Of a stretch of 64,000 nucleotides of DNA, positions 13,480-24,800 are shown one piece after another. Under the pieces are notes generated by a model. That model made no database searches, had not been told where the DNA came from, and saw only the letters and a program-made list of their open reading frames with translations. The position numbers and the translations under genes were made by a program. This DNA is from Sebastes aleutianus (taxonomy: Eukaryota; Chordata; Actinopteri; Perciformes; Sebastidae), in contig CAKAKS010000001.1 of the NCBI GenBank assembly GCA_916700875.1, positions 9,611,741-9,675,740 of the forward strand. Reading direction: 5' to 3'. Within the stretch, counting starts at the first letter, position 1, and each line of letters begins with the position of its first letter.

Positions 13480-13538
13480 CTGTGTGGAGCTTCAGCGAGG
13501 AGCTGTCCGAGGAGGAAGAGGAGGCAGCAGCGGCACAT
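13480..13538 (-). CDS. Candidate first coding exon with signal peptide (partial gene)
   Basis: Reading leftwards from the ATG at 13538, the exon encodes MCRCCLLFLLGQLLAEAPH plus two bases of a split codon. It ends at a consensus donor (CACACAG|GTCAGT, intron starting at 13479), giving a phase-2 intron. The peptide has the layout of a cleavable signal sequence: one Arg near the start, a leucine-rich hydrophobic core of about ten residues, then small and polar residues (A-E-A) suited to signal peptidase. The ATG is the first one downstream of the TATA-predicted start site, and an in-frame TAG (13602-13604) lies 22 codons upstream, which fixes this start. The ATG context (TTT before, T after) is weak. 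The protein would be secreted or membrane-anchored. Its family cannot be named from 19 residues, and I found no second exon to the left, so a long first intron or a false call are both possible. A longer minus-strand ORF overlaps it in another frame, with a Ser run, but lacks comparable features. Confidence 0.5.
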
Positions 13539-13630
13539 AAAGTTCCAGCGGTGCGCTTTTTTAGTCCAAACTTGCAGGCACGGTGCGTCACGGTGCACTC
13601 TCTATTCGTGCAAAAAATCTCTAGACCTCT
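13539..13630 (-). other. Predicted 5' leader of the 13.5-kb exon
   Basis: This is the segment between the start site expected about 30 bp after the TATA box and the ATG at 13538. It is about 92 nt long and contains no upstream ATG. The exact start site is inferred from TATA spacing only. Confidence 0.35.
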
Positions 13631-13653
13631 TTTCAAAATTTCCACTGGAAACG

Positions 13654-13661
13654 TCTTTATA
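13654..13661 (-). promoter_or_regulatory. TATA box
   Basis: The minus strand reads CTATAAAGA. It sits 116-123 bp upstream of the candidate ATG. An ATTGG (inverted CCAAT) element lies about 170 bp further upstream, near 13826-13830, within a CpG-richer segment. Several TGACGC words, which resemble half CRE sites, flank it. Confidence 0.45.
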
Positions 13662-14100
13662 GGCTTGCACGTCGATGCCTGACTGACCGTGCACGGCTCG
13701 GAATAGTAGACTTGTGCGCTGCGTTTGTGTGCGTCAGGAGAAGCGCGGAGAGCTTTCAAGCTGCTGCTTCAGCTCCGTGTGTGAAACGCGTCAGGATATC
13801 TTCTCTCCGTGCAGCAGCCAGCAGCCAATACTTCCAACAACGCAGGAGGTAACACAGTTGCGTTTTCCTGTCGCCCAGCAGCGGTTGCAGGATGTGTGTG
13901 TTTTTTTTCTTTTAAAGAAAACTCACTCGGTTAAGGATGCACCAGCAGCCGCTCAGCTTTGCTCTTTTGTCCGATACGCACTTGTCTTGTCAGCTGATAA
14001 ACTGGCGCATCCCGTCGCTTTCTTCAGCGTCGCCTCTGGTTCTGCCTATCAGCACCACCGGTGGAGAGGTGCAGGCCATTTAACATGAAGGAGGGTCAAC
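13662..14100 (-). promoter_or_regulatory. CpG-richer putative promoter-proximal region
   Basis: This stretch has more CpG and GC than its surroundings and includes the inverted CCAAT box near 13826-13830. It is upstream of the minus-strand TATA box. The plus-strand 124-codon ORF that crosses it shows no domain and is treated as chance. Confidence 0.35.
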
Positions 14101-14793
14101 TATGACCTGCAGGTGGTGTGCAACATGCAAAATATAGAAGCTGCATAGAAGTAGTGCCATTATTCAAAGGAAATGATATGAATACACAAATCAAGTTTGT
14201 AGTCAATTATAAGCTAGAAAAATACTCCATACATATGTATAGTAAATAGTAGAGGTGGGTTGACTCTGAGCTCCAGCATCCTCCAGCCTACACACCTGCC
14301 TGTTTCTGTTTCCTCTCTCCTCCGCCTCTTTTGTATTGATCATTAAGCTTATATACCTATGGTAGCTGGCTCTGCCACATAATTGGCCAACTCTCAAATC
14401 TCCAGTTTTCTCACCTTCAGTCTGACAAAAGGAAAGAAAGGAAGGAAAAAAAGGAAAAAGAAAAGGCTGGACTGATGCAAATAAAATGTGTTATTTCTCA
14501 CAGAAGACTAGCAGCTGAGGGTTTATTCAAGCTGTTAATTAAACTGTTGGATAAACAAGAAAAAGGCCTAAACGACTTGTTCAAATTAAAATGTAGCATT
14601 CTAGACTGAGCTGTCTGAGTGGAGCTTTGATTCATATTGTTTTGCTCCGGCCGCCATCTGTAGTGGAATTGATCAGTTGCAGCAATAAAATATGCACAAT
14701 TTGACTTCTGTCAGACCGAACCAATTCAGAAATGTTATTCTAATGCGTATCGTTTTCAGATTTTTGTCCCCCGTGCCTTTCACATTCACATAC
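14101..14793. other. Noncoding spacer
   Basis: A purine-rich A/G patch near 14427-14464 and otherwise unremarkable sequence. No gene or repeat recognised. Confidence 0.5.
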
Positions 14794-15573
14794 AAGGGGT
14801 GTAAAAAAAAATATAGAAAAAAATCGAATATTGCGATATTATGTTTTGCGATACCGATTCTCCGAAACGCTGTATGGATTTTTAATTTAACCTCTTGAAA
14901 ATCCGATGGCCAGCCGGCAGACCTGCCACTATTACTATTTTTCGGAGGTTGTAGTGGATTTTAAAGCGAGAGTGAAGCTGCTGGAAAACCTAAAGAATCC
15001 ATTGATACCAACCATACTTACATGTCAGGATGAATACTAAATAACGATCCAAAGTTAGGCAATATTTTAGCGAGGAAAAACTGGCATGGCCATTTTCAAA
15101 CGGGTCCCTTGACCTCTGACCTCAATATATGTGAATGAAAATGGTTCCTATGGGTACCTACGAGTCTCCCTTTTACAGACATGCCCATTTTATGATAATC
15201 ACATGCAGTTTTGGGCAAAAACTTTTAATGCAGTATAAATGTGTTATTTTCGCCTATTCTCAAATGGTGTATTTGAATATTTCTGCATACTGGGGTCCCT
15301 AAACAATCTAGGAATTACATAAATTGGGTATCACTGGAAAAGCTGAGACTCTTGTGGATCCAAATGAGTGCATTTGTATTCATGTGTGAAGATGTTAGTC
15401 TCCATAGCAGCCATGTATTCTTTGTACTATGACAGTTTTCCTAAAATTAGATTTGAAAAAAAAAAAAAAATCGCAATATATCTCCATGCTTACAGTATCG
15501 CAATATATTGAATTGTCACCTCTGTATCATGATATGTATCGTATCGCCAGATTCTTGCCAATACACAGCCCTA
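14794..15573. mobile_element. hAT-like element, GCGATATT family, long form
   Basis: The left end AAGGGGTGTAA and the right end CAATACACAGCCCTA match the termini of the shorter copy at 54614-54969. So do the subterminal blocks ATTGCGATATTATG at the left, and CAGTATCGCAATATATTGAA and GCCAGATTCTTGCCAA at the right. Flanking octamers TCACATAC and TAACATAG agree at six of eight positions, consistent with an aged 8-bp duplication. Its central 300 bp is absent from the other copy but nearly identical to the repeat at 18.9-19.2 kb. Confidence 0.75.
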
Positions 15574-18500
15574 TAACATAGGACAGCGTGCTTTGAGGGC
15601 TGCTTGCGTTGACATTCTTCAGTGTTGTGTACGTGTGAAAACTTCATCTTGATGAGTTCCAGTTCCAGAGATCAATGCCTTCAGGGGCCGTTTTCCGTCA
15701 CCGGCCTTAAACCAGAACCACATTAGCTTTTGTGATTGAAGAAAACATACGAGACCCTATCTCATATAGGCTTCAATGATAGCATTTAGAGGATAGACCG
15801 CGGAAAGCAGAGTTTAAATAATTACAAAAGCAACAGCCCACTAATCCCACTAGAAAGGCATTTTGAGGCAGAGTCGTTCTGGTTCTGAGGGAGAAGAGAA
15901 GAGAGAAAGACTAACAATGCCAATGGTAGATCACAGACCTTCAAGCTATGGTCTGCAGGCACCATGGCTCAATAGGGGGCCAACTACTGCAGCTCTGACT
16001 GGGCAATTTTTTTTTTTAATCCCCTTCCTGAATTTAGCCCACGTCCGACCACATGCAGTGATGAAGTTATCACTGAGGACAGCTTTTCTCCAAGTAAAAT
16101 CAGCCCTGGCCTTCGACGCTTGATTCTTCTATTATACCCGGAGCACATCAAAAAACTAGCCTCAATCAAATGGCATTATCTACATGAAAGGCAACTGCCC
16201 AACAATCTATCTCCTACTCTGCCATTCAATCTTCAGTCAAGGGCATGCAAAAAAGGAGGGGAAAGAAAGAAAGGACATAAAAAAAGGAGAGGAATTCTTG
16301 TAAAGGCTGCTGAAGCCAATACCCCTCCCTCCTCCCTCCACTTCAAATCAAACTACTTTTTTCCCTCTTCTGTAATATTCTTGGGGGCTTTTCAGAGACA
16401 CTGTATGTGGAAGTTAGTTACTAAGCAACATATTCACACATTTTATCCACATGAAGGTTCTTTTAAGTTTGGTACACCAGAGGGTTAATGATATATTAAC
16501 AGTCCTTCACTTTCTTGAACCAAAGAAAATAGCTCATTCTGTTTAAAAAAAATATATATATATATATATCGCTTACTATAACTCGTCTTTAGTTTGCATC
16601 CTTGATACAGACTTCCCTTTTTTCCTGAGACCTTCAGCGAGGCTTTAGTTTCTCTCAGTCAGTGCGTGTCCGTGCAGTCAACTGTGCCCTCTATTGGAAG
16701 CCAGTCACTTTCAACATTCAAATTCAAAGACTAAAGCCCGGTGTGATGGGTGTGCATACAGTAAACAGCGGTGTTTTGGCATGATGAAAAGAACATTAAA
16801 GGTATTTGAAAGTAGAACTTTAATGAGATGGAGATTTAAGGATTTGACTTAAAAAAAAAAAATCTGCTTTGTATCAAAGAAATAGCCCACAGACAAGTAA
16901 TAGATTGATGATAGAGTTTCTAAACAGAATACAGTTTTATCAGTATGAACATGCAGCTTGAGTCATGCATCATGTAGCGCAGACTCCTAGATTAAAGTCA
17001 CTAAAATTAAATGCAGGAACACCCGATATTATTTGCTGCATTTGCTTGTGAGGCTACCTATAGCTCGCAGGGAGTGTGCCTGAATACACAAAACATGAAC
17101 CAGAAACTTCACCATTGAAGCCCAAGAGCATAGCATACATTAAAGAATAAAAGCCCGTATCTCTCTTCAGCGCCGTATGTTTTACACATGTTCGGTATCA
17201 GCAGAGAAAACAGATGGGCCACACCACGGGGACGCAGAGACCTGTGGACATTATAAAAAAAAGCAACACTGACAAATTATGCATATACACTTCCCTTACT
17301 TTTCCTGTGCATGCAGGAATTTGTCCCCGAGGGGTGAGACAGCGAGTCTGATGCGTTCAAGACTGTGTCTTGTCTTGTTTGATGTCTGTTAAAACGTAAC
17401 AGTAACAATAGATGCACGCTCTGTATATGTGCAGAGCATTATATTCACACTGTAAAGGCTATTGCCTTTTGTTAGTCCGGCATTGTGTTCGGCAAACTAA
17501 ACGGACGTGTATAAAGGGATTGGACAGAACTTCCCTTTTCATGTGGAAATGAATCTCTTCCAAAGGGACAAAACAGCTTTCACCCTTGGTTATACAGTGA
17601 GGATTTTAGGCAAGCACCTTTTTTTTTTTCCCCCCTTTACATCTGAAGGAAAGGCAAACATTTAATGCCCCAAAAAGAAAGTTTATGTTAGGCAATATCA
17701 ACATTTTACAAAATAAGAATATTTCAAGAGAGAAGGGACGTTTTAGCTTCTTCAAACAAGTCAGATTTATTCAGAGAGCAGAACCCTTTCAAAGTTGTGG
17801 ACAGTAAAGGAGGACGGAGATGGATGCCTCTTCTGCCAGGCTTTCAAATCTCAGAGGACACTTTGAAATGAGGTGGGAGGGCCTTGGGTTTTCTTCTGAG
17901 GCCATTCTCTGAACATTTCTATTGATTGTAGTGGGTCGCTATAGCACCACCAAGTCGAAAGAGGAGTACTGGAAAACCTGAGAAACCAGACAGCTAGAAA
18001 GCAATTTCCAGGCCAATGAAAGGTAATTAAAAAACTCCCACCAAGCAGATCAATACCTTGTATTATCTTAATAATTTGGGATTACTTTTGAATTTATGTA
18101 CATGTCGTCTCAAATAGCAAGCTCTTTTCATACTCGATCACTACCTTGGACTTTTGGGTTACAAAAAAAACAGATTTTTGCTTTTGAATTTGTCCTGGAA
18201 GAATTTGTTTTTTAGCGATAATAAAAGAAACCCACCTGACATAAAGGGAGTTTATATTTTTCAATATGTGGCTAAAATTGATTTACAGTAAAAATGAAAT
18301 ACCTTTTTAAATATCGAACAGGCGCAGCGCTGCTCCGTTGGATGGACAGCCTCAAAGGGAAGAGAGGTGATAGTGGGAGACCTTGAGGACTGCATTCAGC
18401 TCATTTGAAAAGATTAACCAGTAGGCAAAGAGGGCAGCATCCAGAGATAAAACACACTTCTTCTGACCACGAGGAGTATGACAGACAGGGGCTGATGCAC

Positions 18501-18822
18501 TTACTTGATATAACGTAATGGGCCTCATGGAGGAGGCGATATACAGATATACATATTTGTTTGTACCCACAATTTGTTCTTATTTTGTTACCATTGATTT
18601 CTGTGATTCACCAATGTTTTCTTATTTTTGCTCTTCTCTTAGGTAAGAGAACTTTTTACGAGTGGTCGAGAGCACTCTCACCAAGCAACCTAAAGAGACA
18701 TGAATTTTAAATTTGAGGAACGTAAAAAAACAGGAATATCATATAAGGAAATTCAGATTGTTTTATGTTTTAGAATATTTATAATGATTAGATTATCAAA
18801 TTTGTGGGCTAAATAAATACTG
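15574..18822. other. Repeat-poor noncoding stretch
   Basis: Includes an (AT)n run at 16552-16569, poly-A/T tracts, and single-copy-looking sequence from about 17000 to 17960. The plus-strand 122-codon ORF at 16120-16488 is low in complexity (Lys/Arg-rich) and has no domain. No gene signal supported. Confidence 0.5.
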
Positions 18823-19225
18823 GGCTGTCAAAGTTAAGTTAATGCAAATTTGTTTTAATGCCACTAATTTCTTTAATGCATTAATTCAACTTGCAATATT
18901 TAGGTAGCAGGCTCAGTTTTAAACCTAGAGTGAAGATACTGGTATCATATGAAACAAGAAAAACCTAAGGAATCCATTGGTACCAACCATGTCATATTAG
19001 CATGTCAGGAAGGAGGCTAAATAACGCTCCAAACCTGCGCTAAATTTTGACAAGGAAAAACTGGCGTGGCCATTTCAAAGGGGTCCCTTGACCTCTGACC
19101 TCAAGATATGTGAATGAAAACGGGTTCTATGGGTACCCACGAGTCTCCCCTTTACAGACATGCCCACTTTATGATAATCACATGCAGTTCGGGGCAAGTC
19201 ATAGTCAAGTCAGCCCACTGACACA
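18823..19225 (+). mobile_element. hAT-like GGGCTGTCAAAGTTAA repeat, 5' part
   Basis: It starts at GGGCTGTCAAAGTTAAG and continues through GGTACCAACCATGTC, GAGGAAAAACTGGCGTGGCC, GGTCCCTTGACCTCTGACC, GAGTCTCCCCTTTACAGACA and TTATGATAATCACATGCAG. The later blocks align with the core of the element at 14794-15573. The right half expected for this family, ending in a GACAGCCCT-type terminus, is missing, so this is a truncated copy. The family assignment of the left end is from memory of fish repeats. Confidence 0.65.
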
Positions 19226-19249
19226 CTGACGGCTGTTGTTACTCTCTGA

Positions 19250-19372
19250 GGACACACTGGAAAATCACGTTTACTGTGTTTAAGTTTATTTATCAGTAGC
19301 CCACCTTGATTTTGCTACTACTGTGCTAGAATTTCCCAATTTGGGATTAATAAAGTCCATCCATCCATCTAA
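19250..19372 (+). mobile_element. Probable non-LTR (Rex1/LINE-like) 3' tail
   Basis: The segment ends with GAATTTCCCAATTTGGGATT, AATAAAG and then a TCCATCCATCCATC microsatellite. This is the usual 3' terminus of a fish non-LTR element or its dependent SINE: a polyadenylation-like signal followed by short tandem repeats. It abuts the truncated hAT-like repeat on its left. The exact family is uncertain. Confidence 0.45.
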
Positions 19373-20840
19373 CTGCTGAAGTTCTTCTTTTTTGGTGGCA
19401 TGTCTCCAATTCTTGGGCATGTGCCAGAGTATTTGCACACGGCACAATGCCTGCCCTTATATGGTGTTTAGGGGGCGTTACCTATGCTAATAATAAACAA
19501 TCTGCCAAACACCTCCAATTTATGATCAAGTGAGATTCATCATTCAGCACACCATGAACATTTTGTTCATCTGGAGTTGACTTCTTTTATTTTTTTTTCT
19601 CTTAACAGAAGAGAAAATATAAGAGAAATGTAAGAGAATGTTGCTGCATGAAGCCCAGTGTCTGTGGATTTATGGAGCGAGTATGGTCATAACATATTAC
19701 TTCTCATTACTCCAGCAGCAAGCACCATTCAACTTCGTTAACATAACATTTTTGCAATTGTCATGCTGCCATTTGAGAGGCGTTTGGCAGATGGTCTTCA
19801 GGGTAACATTGCTAGTTGTGACTGAATAAAACAAAATCCAATACATTTTCCAAAACATGTGATCATTAATAAAAATTTTGTATCTACAGTATCATCTTAA
19901 CCTAAATGTTTTCTTGAGTAAATGCTGCACATTTCTCTCTTCAGCAATAATTTACTGATGGAAAAAAGGCAAAGATATGATTTGCTTTTCAGCTAAATTG
20001 CACATTACATTTCTCAGAAATTACATTTGTTGATGTAGAGTGGCTCATTGCTTTGTGCACTTAAAGAAGGTTACAACTATTTGTGTATAACTCCAACAGT
20101 TATAGTAATAAACTTAATAGTTGAAGGTCTCATTTTCCTCTCTCTTTATGTCTGGAGATGTGTTGGCGTGCCCTGCAAACAGTCTTCAACACTTAAAAGT
20201 ATATATCAGCAAAACGCACCATGGAAAAGCATGAAAAGAAAAGCCTTGACCTTTGATAAAGTAAGTGGTTTGCTCTATAAAATGACTCTATACAACTGGA
20301 ACACACTATGGAAGAGAAAATGAAACACCGGCATGTCGTGAAATCAATAACTTTTGACTAACTTCCTGAAAGTCACAAGTTCACCGGTTTGTGTTTAAAG
20401 CTTGAGACGGATAAAGTCGACGGTTGGTGGTAAAGTGTTTACCTGGTCAACTGCCACAAACAAACATCGCCTCCAGTCCGTTGTAAACAACACAGACATT
20501 GATAAGTAGAGTGTAAGACACTGAACAGCTGCTGTTGTCCTTCAAGGAAGTTATTGCTATTCCACGCATCGTACAGTAATCAATACTATTTTCAGCTAAT
20601 GAAGTTTGACTTTCTTTGTCTGTTCAGGTAGAGTGGCTACATCACTGCTTGTACTACATATCCAATTATTTTTTCAATTTATTTGAAACAAACTTGTGTT
20701 TCCTATTGTAAGGACGGAATACAAACATGATAAAATGTGGATGTGAGACAAGTGGTACCCAGACACTGGAGAACAGCTAACCTCAAAGCTTTAAAGAACG
20801 CAATATAAGTTGAATCAGAGGCGTTTTACATCAAATGATG
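19373..20840. other. Noncoding stretch
   Basis: Nothing coding recognised. CTGCCAAACACCTCC near 19501 and its approximate inverse GAGGCGTTTGGCAG near 19777 are about 275 bp apart and may be the ends of a small decayed element. Short ORFs on the plus strand lack domains. Confidence 0.4.
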
Positions 20841-21292
20841 CAGCCTGGTCTCACCAAATGGCATATAACTAACGCTGTCATTTGTAACAACGCCTTTGTT
20901 GCTTTTACCGTGTCGTGTGTACGCCATGTAGTCTGCACTGACTGCAATGCAAACAACACATCTGCGTAAACATGCTACGCTCAGAGCTAGTGACGTAGAA
21001 TAAAAAGTGAGAGAGACCACTTATGGTGGACAGAAGGGGAGGTGGAAACACAGGACTTTCAACCAGGAGACCAGTTAGTCCCTATTTACTTTGTTTACAT
21101 AGTTATTTTAAGCCCAACCATGACCTTTTCCTAAACATAACTAAGTGGTTTTGTTGCCCAAAACTAACTCCTGTTACCGTAGCATTTCATAGTAACTTTG
21201 CGGCGTAAAATGACACGCAAAAAGCCAAAATGCGGAATCATGACATGCTGAAATGTCATGCCATTTATACACATTCCCATGAGATCGGGTTG
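20841..21292 (-). mobile_element. MITE of family D with terminal repeats and target duplication
   Basis: The ends form a 13-bp inverted repeat: CAGCCTGGTCTCA at the left and CAACCCGATCTCA at the right in reverse complement. They are flanked by the direct repeat AATGATG (20834-20840 and 21293-21299). The interior contains GACTTTCAACCAGGAGACCA and CATAACTAAGTGGTTTTG, the core shared by the other family D copies at 21.4, 24.5, 36.6 and 58.7 kb. No transposase is encoded. Confidence 0.75.
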
Positions 21293-21365
21293 AATGATGA
21301 TACGTATATATAGTAGAGCTAGACCCATATATGGGGCATTATTAGCTTACTGCAGATATATTCAA

Positions 21366-21665
21366 CACGTACTCACTCCCAACTCGTCAAAGACGTAGGA
21401 AAAAAGGGCGTCACCCATTCGTCAAACAAACACAAGACCTTCACCCAGGAGACCACTGTCCGTGTCTCGTGTGAAAGCAAAAGTCAACATTGACATATTT
21501 TAACTTACGTATGTACTTAACTTAGGTCACATGCGTAACATACTTACGTACGCAACTTCAGTTGCGTAACAAGTGTGCTTATTTTAACCCAAACTATTAT
21601 CTGTTACTAAACCTAACCAACTTGTTTTGTTTGAATTCACAACGTTAATCATGCGTTGATCTATC
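21366..21665 (-). mobile_element. Family D-related repeat, second tandem copy
   Basis: It begins with ACTCACTCCCAACTCGTCAA and shares CTTCACCCAGGAGACCACTG and ACTAAACCTAACCAACTTGT with the other family D copies, in the same orientation as the neighbour at 20841-21292. A run of TTACGTA words (about 21506-21556) lies in its middle. The ends are not well defined. Confidence 0.6.
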
Positions 21666-21666
21666 G

Positions 21667-21780
21667 CAGTGTTTCCCAAACTTTTTTTCTGGGGACCCAT
21701 TTTTATAGAATAACAAAAAATGGCAACCCAACAGGCCTTATCTATAAATCATGAGAGTTAACAGGTCCTTGTTTTTTTTC
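21667..21780. mobile_element. hAT-like element left end
   Basis: The sequence CAGTGTTTCCCAAACTTTTT followed by CTGGGGACCC is a familiar vertebrate hAT-family terminus. No matching inverted right end is visible downstream, so only the left end is assigned. Confidence 0.45.
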
Positions 21781-24509
21781 CACTCATCAGTAAAACAGAC
21801 AAAACATACGCTAGCCTAATATTAGATTCAATGTTATAAGTAGGCTACGATTATCAGAACAAAAAGAACATCCAGGCTCCCTCATGTGGCTCGAATGTGT
21901 ACTGCAGACATATATAAAATAATAATAATAAAAAAGATCGGTTTGTTTGTTAGGTGTTAATGTTTAAAATGTTACTGCAAGCAAATATGTGGTTATCAGA
22001 TTTTTTAAATAATAAAAATAATATTTAAAGAGTAATATGTCTTTTACACTTTCCTTGGAGTTATTGGTGATGTGACATCAAGCATGTAACTTGCTGATGC
22101 ATGAACATTGCCAGTTTGATGTATGTGATGAACAGAAGACTAAACCCCCACTACGCCCCATCAACCTGTACTTAAAATATAAAACCAGTTTTATTATACA
22201 CGAGTCTGTTGCAATAGTTCTACACTAAACCTAACACTGCTTGTACTTGCTACATGATCTTCTTCACTTCCTTCATAAAAACTCAAATTCTCCAACTTGT
22301 AACATATTGATGTCGGAGCAATCTCCTGTCTTAGTGAACATTGGGTTCTGGCTATTTCTGCAGCGCGAGTGAGATCCTTCACGTCCTTGTGTGCACCATG
22401 TGTGCTTAGTATACTTCCACTCTCACATTGCTGAATGGTACCTAAGGCTGTGTCGAGCCCATCTTAGCTGAGTCCAAGTCAATTTCAAGACTAAAGACCA
22501 ATACCCGAGTCCTATTCAATGCTGAAATAGGCAATAAGTTGTGCACATGTCTGTTCGATTGCAACATATCGCTTGAAGTCACACTGAAATGAAAAATTAC
22601 ATTTGGGCATTTCTACCTTCCGTACAGCTATTGGATAAAAGGGCATTCAAAAATTGATGAGAATTTTCTCATGAATTTGAACGTCAAAATCGTATTACTT
22701 TTTCCTCAAATATAAAATCACACGTGGGGACTTAATTGTAAACCAAGAGGCATACATTCAAATTAAAACCGGTCATACCATCACAGACGGTTTTACTAAA
22801 TTTGTATTATATACATTATTGTTACTATTATAACGGATATAATCTTGGTTTTATCCAAGATCATTTATTTTTTTCTTTCAATGATTTGAATCACAAATTA
22901 CATTTTCAGACTGTTTATTTATTATTTGGGAAAACACATTAAAGTGGTTCACTTAATATAATATTATAAGTGACACTACAGTGTAATTATTCTAGTGTTT
23001 CTTACTGATATTAGATTACTATGGGCCCCCCAAAACACTTGGGATTGTGTGTTTTCTTCCATTTCCATCAAATCAACCTCTTCCTAACTGATATGAAATT
23101 GGTTTATGAATTGGAATGACACCATCCCCGGTGTTGTGCTTTGTACCGACATCCTGTTTCAATCAGTGCCAATATGAGCAAACATATACCGGCGATAACA
23201 GTTTGTAGTTTACTATAATACTGCCATTTGATTCTTTAAAGTGTTTTTGCTTCTCCTCTGAGTCTGTGCTCTCCAACCAATTCAAAGATAGACACACCCC
23301 TGATTTCAACAATAAATTTCTCACATTAAGGAGGCAAGACGCTCTCAAAACAATTGCACAGCCACACCTCTGTCTCATCGAGATGTGCGGAAATTCCTCT
23401 CAGAAACGGTTGGATAACAAGGCCTTTTGGAACCAGAGGCTGTTTTTTTAAATTGGCTCGGAGTTTATAAACACACTCCCCCAGAAAAGACACCTCTGCT
23501 TTGTTTTCCATCTGGGAAGAAACAACTTCCCTTTGTTTGTTTTGCTATGGTGATAAATTGGATGAAAACTCAGAATTCAATAGTGTGTTTAAAACTTTGA
23601 TTTACTGCATCAAACCTGACCAAAAGCTTATGATTGTTACTTATTAGTAGGTGGAGAGTCCCCTCATGTTAGGGACTGTGTGGAAATTACTAGGGCTGAA
23701 CGTCATAGCCCTTTTCCCACTAAGCCCACTAAGATCTGGCTTTTGTCTTTAGTTGGAAAGGTTACAATTTGCATTCATTTCCGGGACAAATGACTCCACA
23801 GTAGTCGCGGGTATTTATCGGTTCCAGCTCCGATCTGATGGAACTGACACCCCGCTGGACACGCTAATTTCCGACCTTTTTCCGTCATTTTCACTGGCCT
23901 CCAAAAAAAAATAAAAGGCATACTTGTCTACTGGCAATGGGAAAGGAGTCTATCACCTATTTTTAGTGTGTTTGCCCGCTTTAAAAAAAAACTGCATATA
24001 CGTGCTAATTTTGGTGGAAAAAGGAAAACATATGTTTAACTTTTTTACAAAGCTTCTTTGGACCCTCCCCTTTACTGAGAGAAAAGCTGCCCTTAATATC
24101 TCAAGTAATATAACACTATTGAACTGGTGCAATTAATTTTGCTATTAATAACCAAAAGTGCACAAAGAATATGAAATGGCATACTCCAATTTAAACAATA
24201 TGTTCATGAACTAATAACCTTCATATAGGCACCAAATTGTACAATAGAAGTGGAATTAGCAATTGGCAAATTATATGTCCTGGTTACCAAATATTCCATC
24301 TATTCTTCTTTTTAAAACCTGAAGCTGTGACTGTATATGACACATTTACATTTGTTTGACACATTTTGCTTTACTGTAGTTCTGTTTTCTGTTCAGATGC
24401 AGAATGAAGTTAAGTTGAGAGCCACCATAGGACAGTGACAAATGCAATCCCGTCTCCTATAAAATTATGTTCCCATACAACTAAAATGCATTTCACAGGA
24501 AACATATTT
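21781..24509. other. Noncoding stretch, nothing coding recognised
   Basis: AT-rich sequence with an AATAATAATAATAA run near 21920 and no gene-like ORF. Overlapping short ORFs on both strands near 23163-23511 have no domain. Confidence 0.5.
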
Positions 24510-24800
24510 TCTCCCGGATTATGGTATGGTCGCTGTTTTAAACATGTGGTTAACGTTGTAAATTGAAACAAAACAAAACAAAAAAATTTAACAAACTACT
24601 TGGTTAAGTTTAGTAAAAAAAACAAAACATCATGGTTTTACTTAAAATGACTACGAAATTGAAAAAAAGCAACTAAACTATTAAAAATGACTATGTTTTT
24701 GTTTACTATTATTAAGCGTTTTTTAAAAATAATTGAACGTTGACTTTTGGTTTCACATCGGACATGAACAGTGGCCTCCTGGGTAAAAGTCCATCAATCA
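24510..24800 (+). mobile_element. Family D repeat, degenerate copy
   Basis: It retains CAAACTACTTGGTTAAGTTT, AACGTTGACTTTTGGTTTCA and GTGGCCTCCTGGGTAAAAGT, in the same order as the copy at 36566-36925. The middle is replaced by A-rich sequence. Orientation is opposite to the copies at 20.8-21.7 kb. Confidence 0.65.

Noticed and set aside
13445..13759. 104-codon minus-strand ORF overlapping the candidate exon
   Set aside because: It starts upstream of the TATA box, so it cannot be read from that promoter, and it runs past the splice donor in a different frame.
13714..14088. 124-codon plus-strand ORF in the CpG-richer region
   Set aside because: It is antisense to the candidate promoter, and its openness is explained by raised GC content. 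There is no domain.
16120..16488. 122-codon plus-strand ORF
   Set aside because: Low-complexity Lys/Arg stretch from A/G-rich DNA and no domain.
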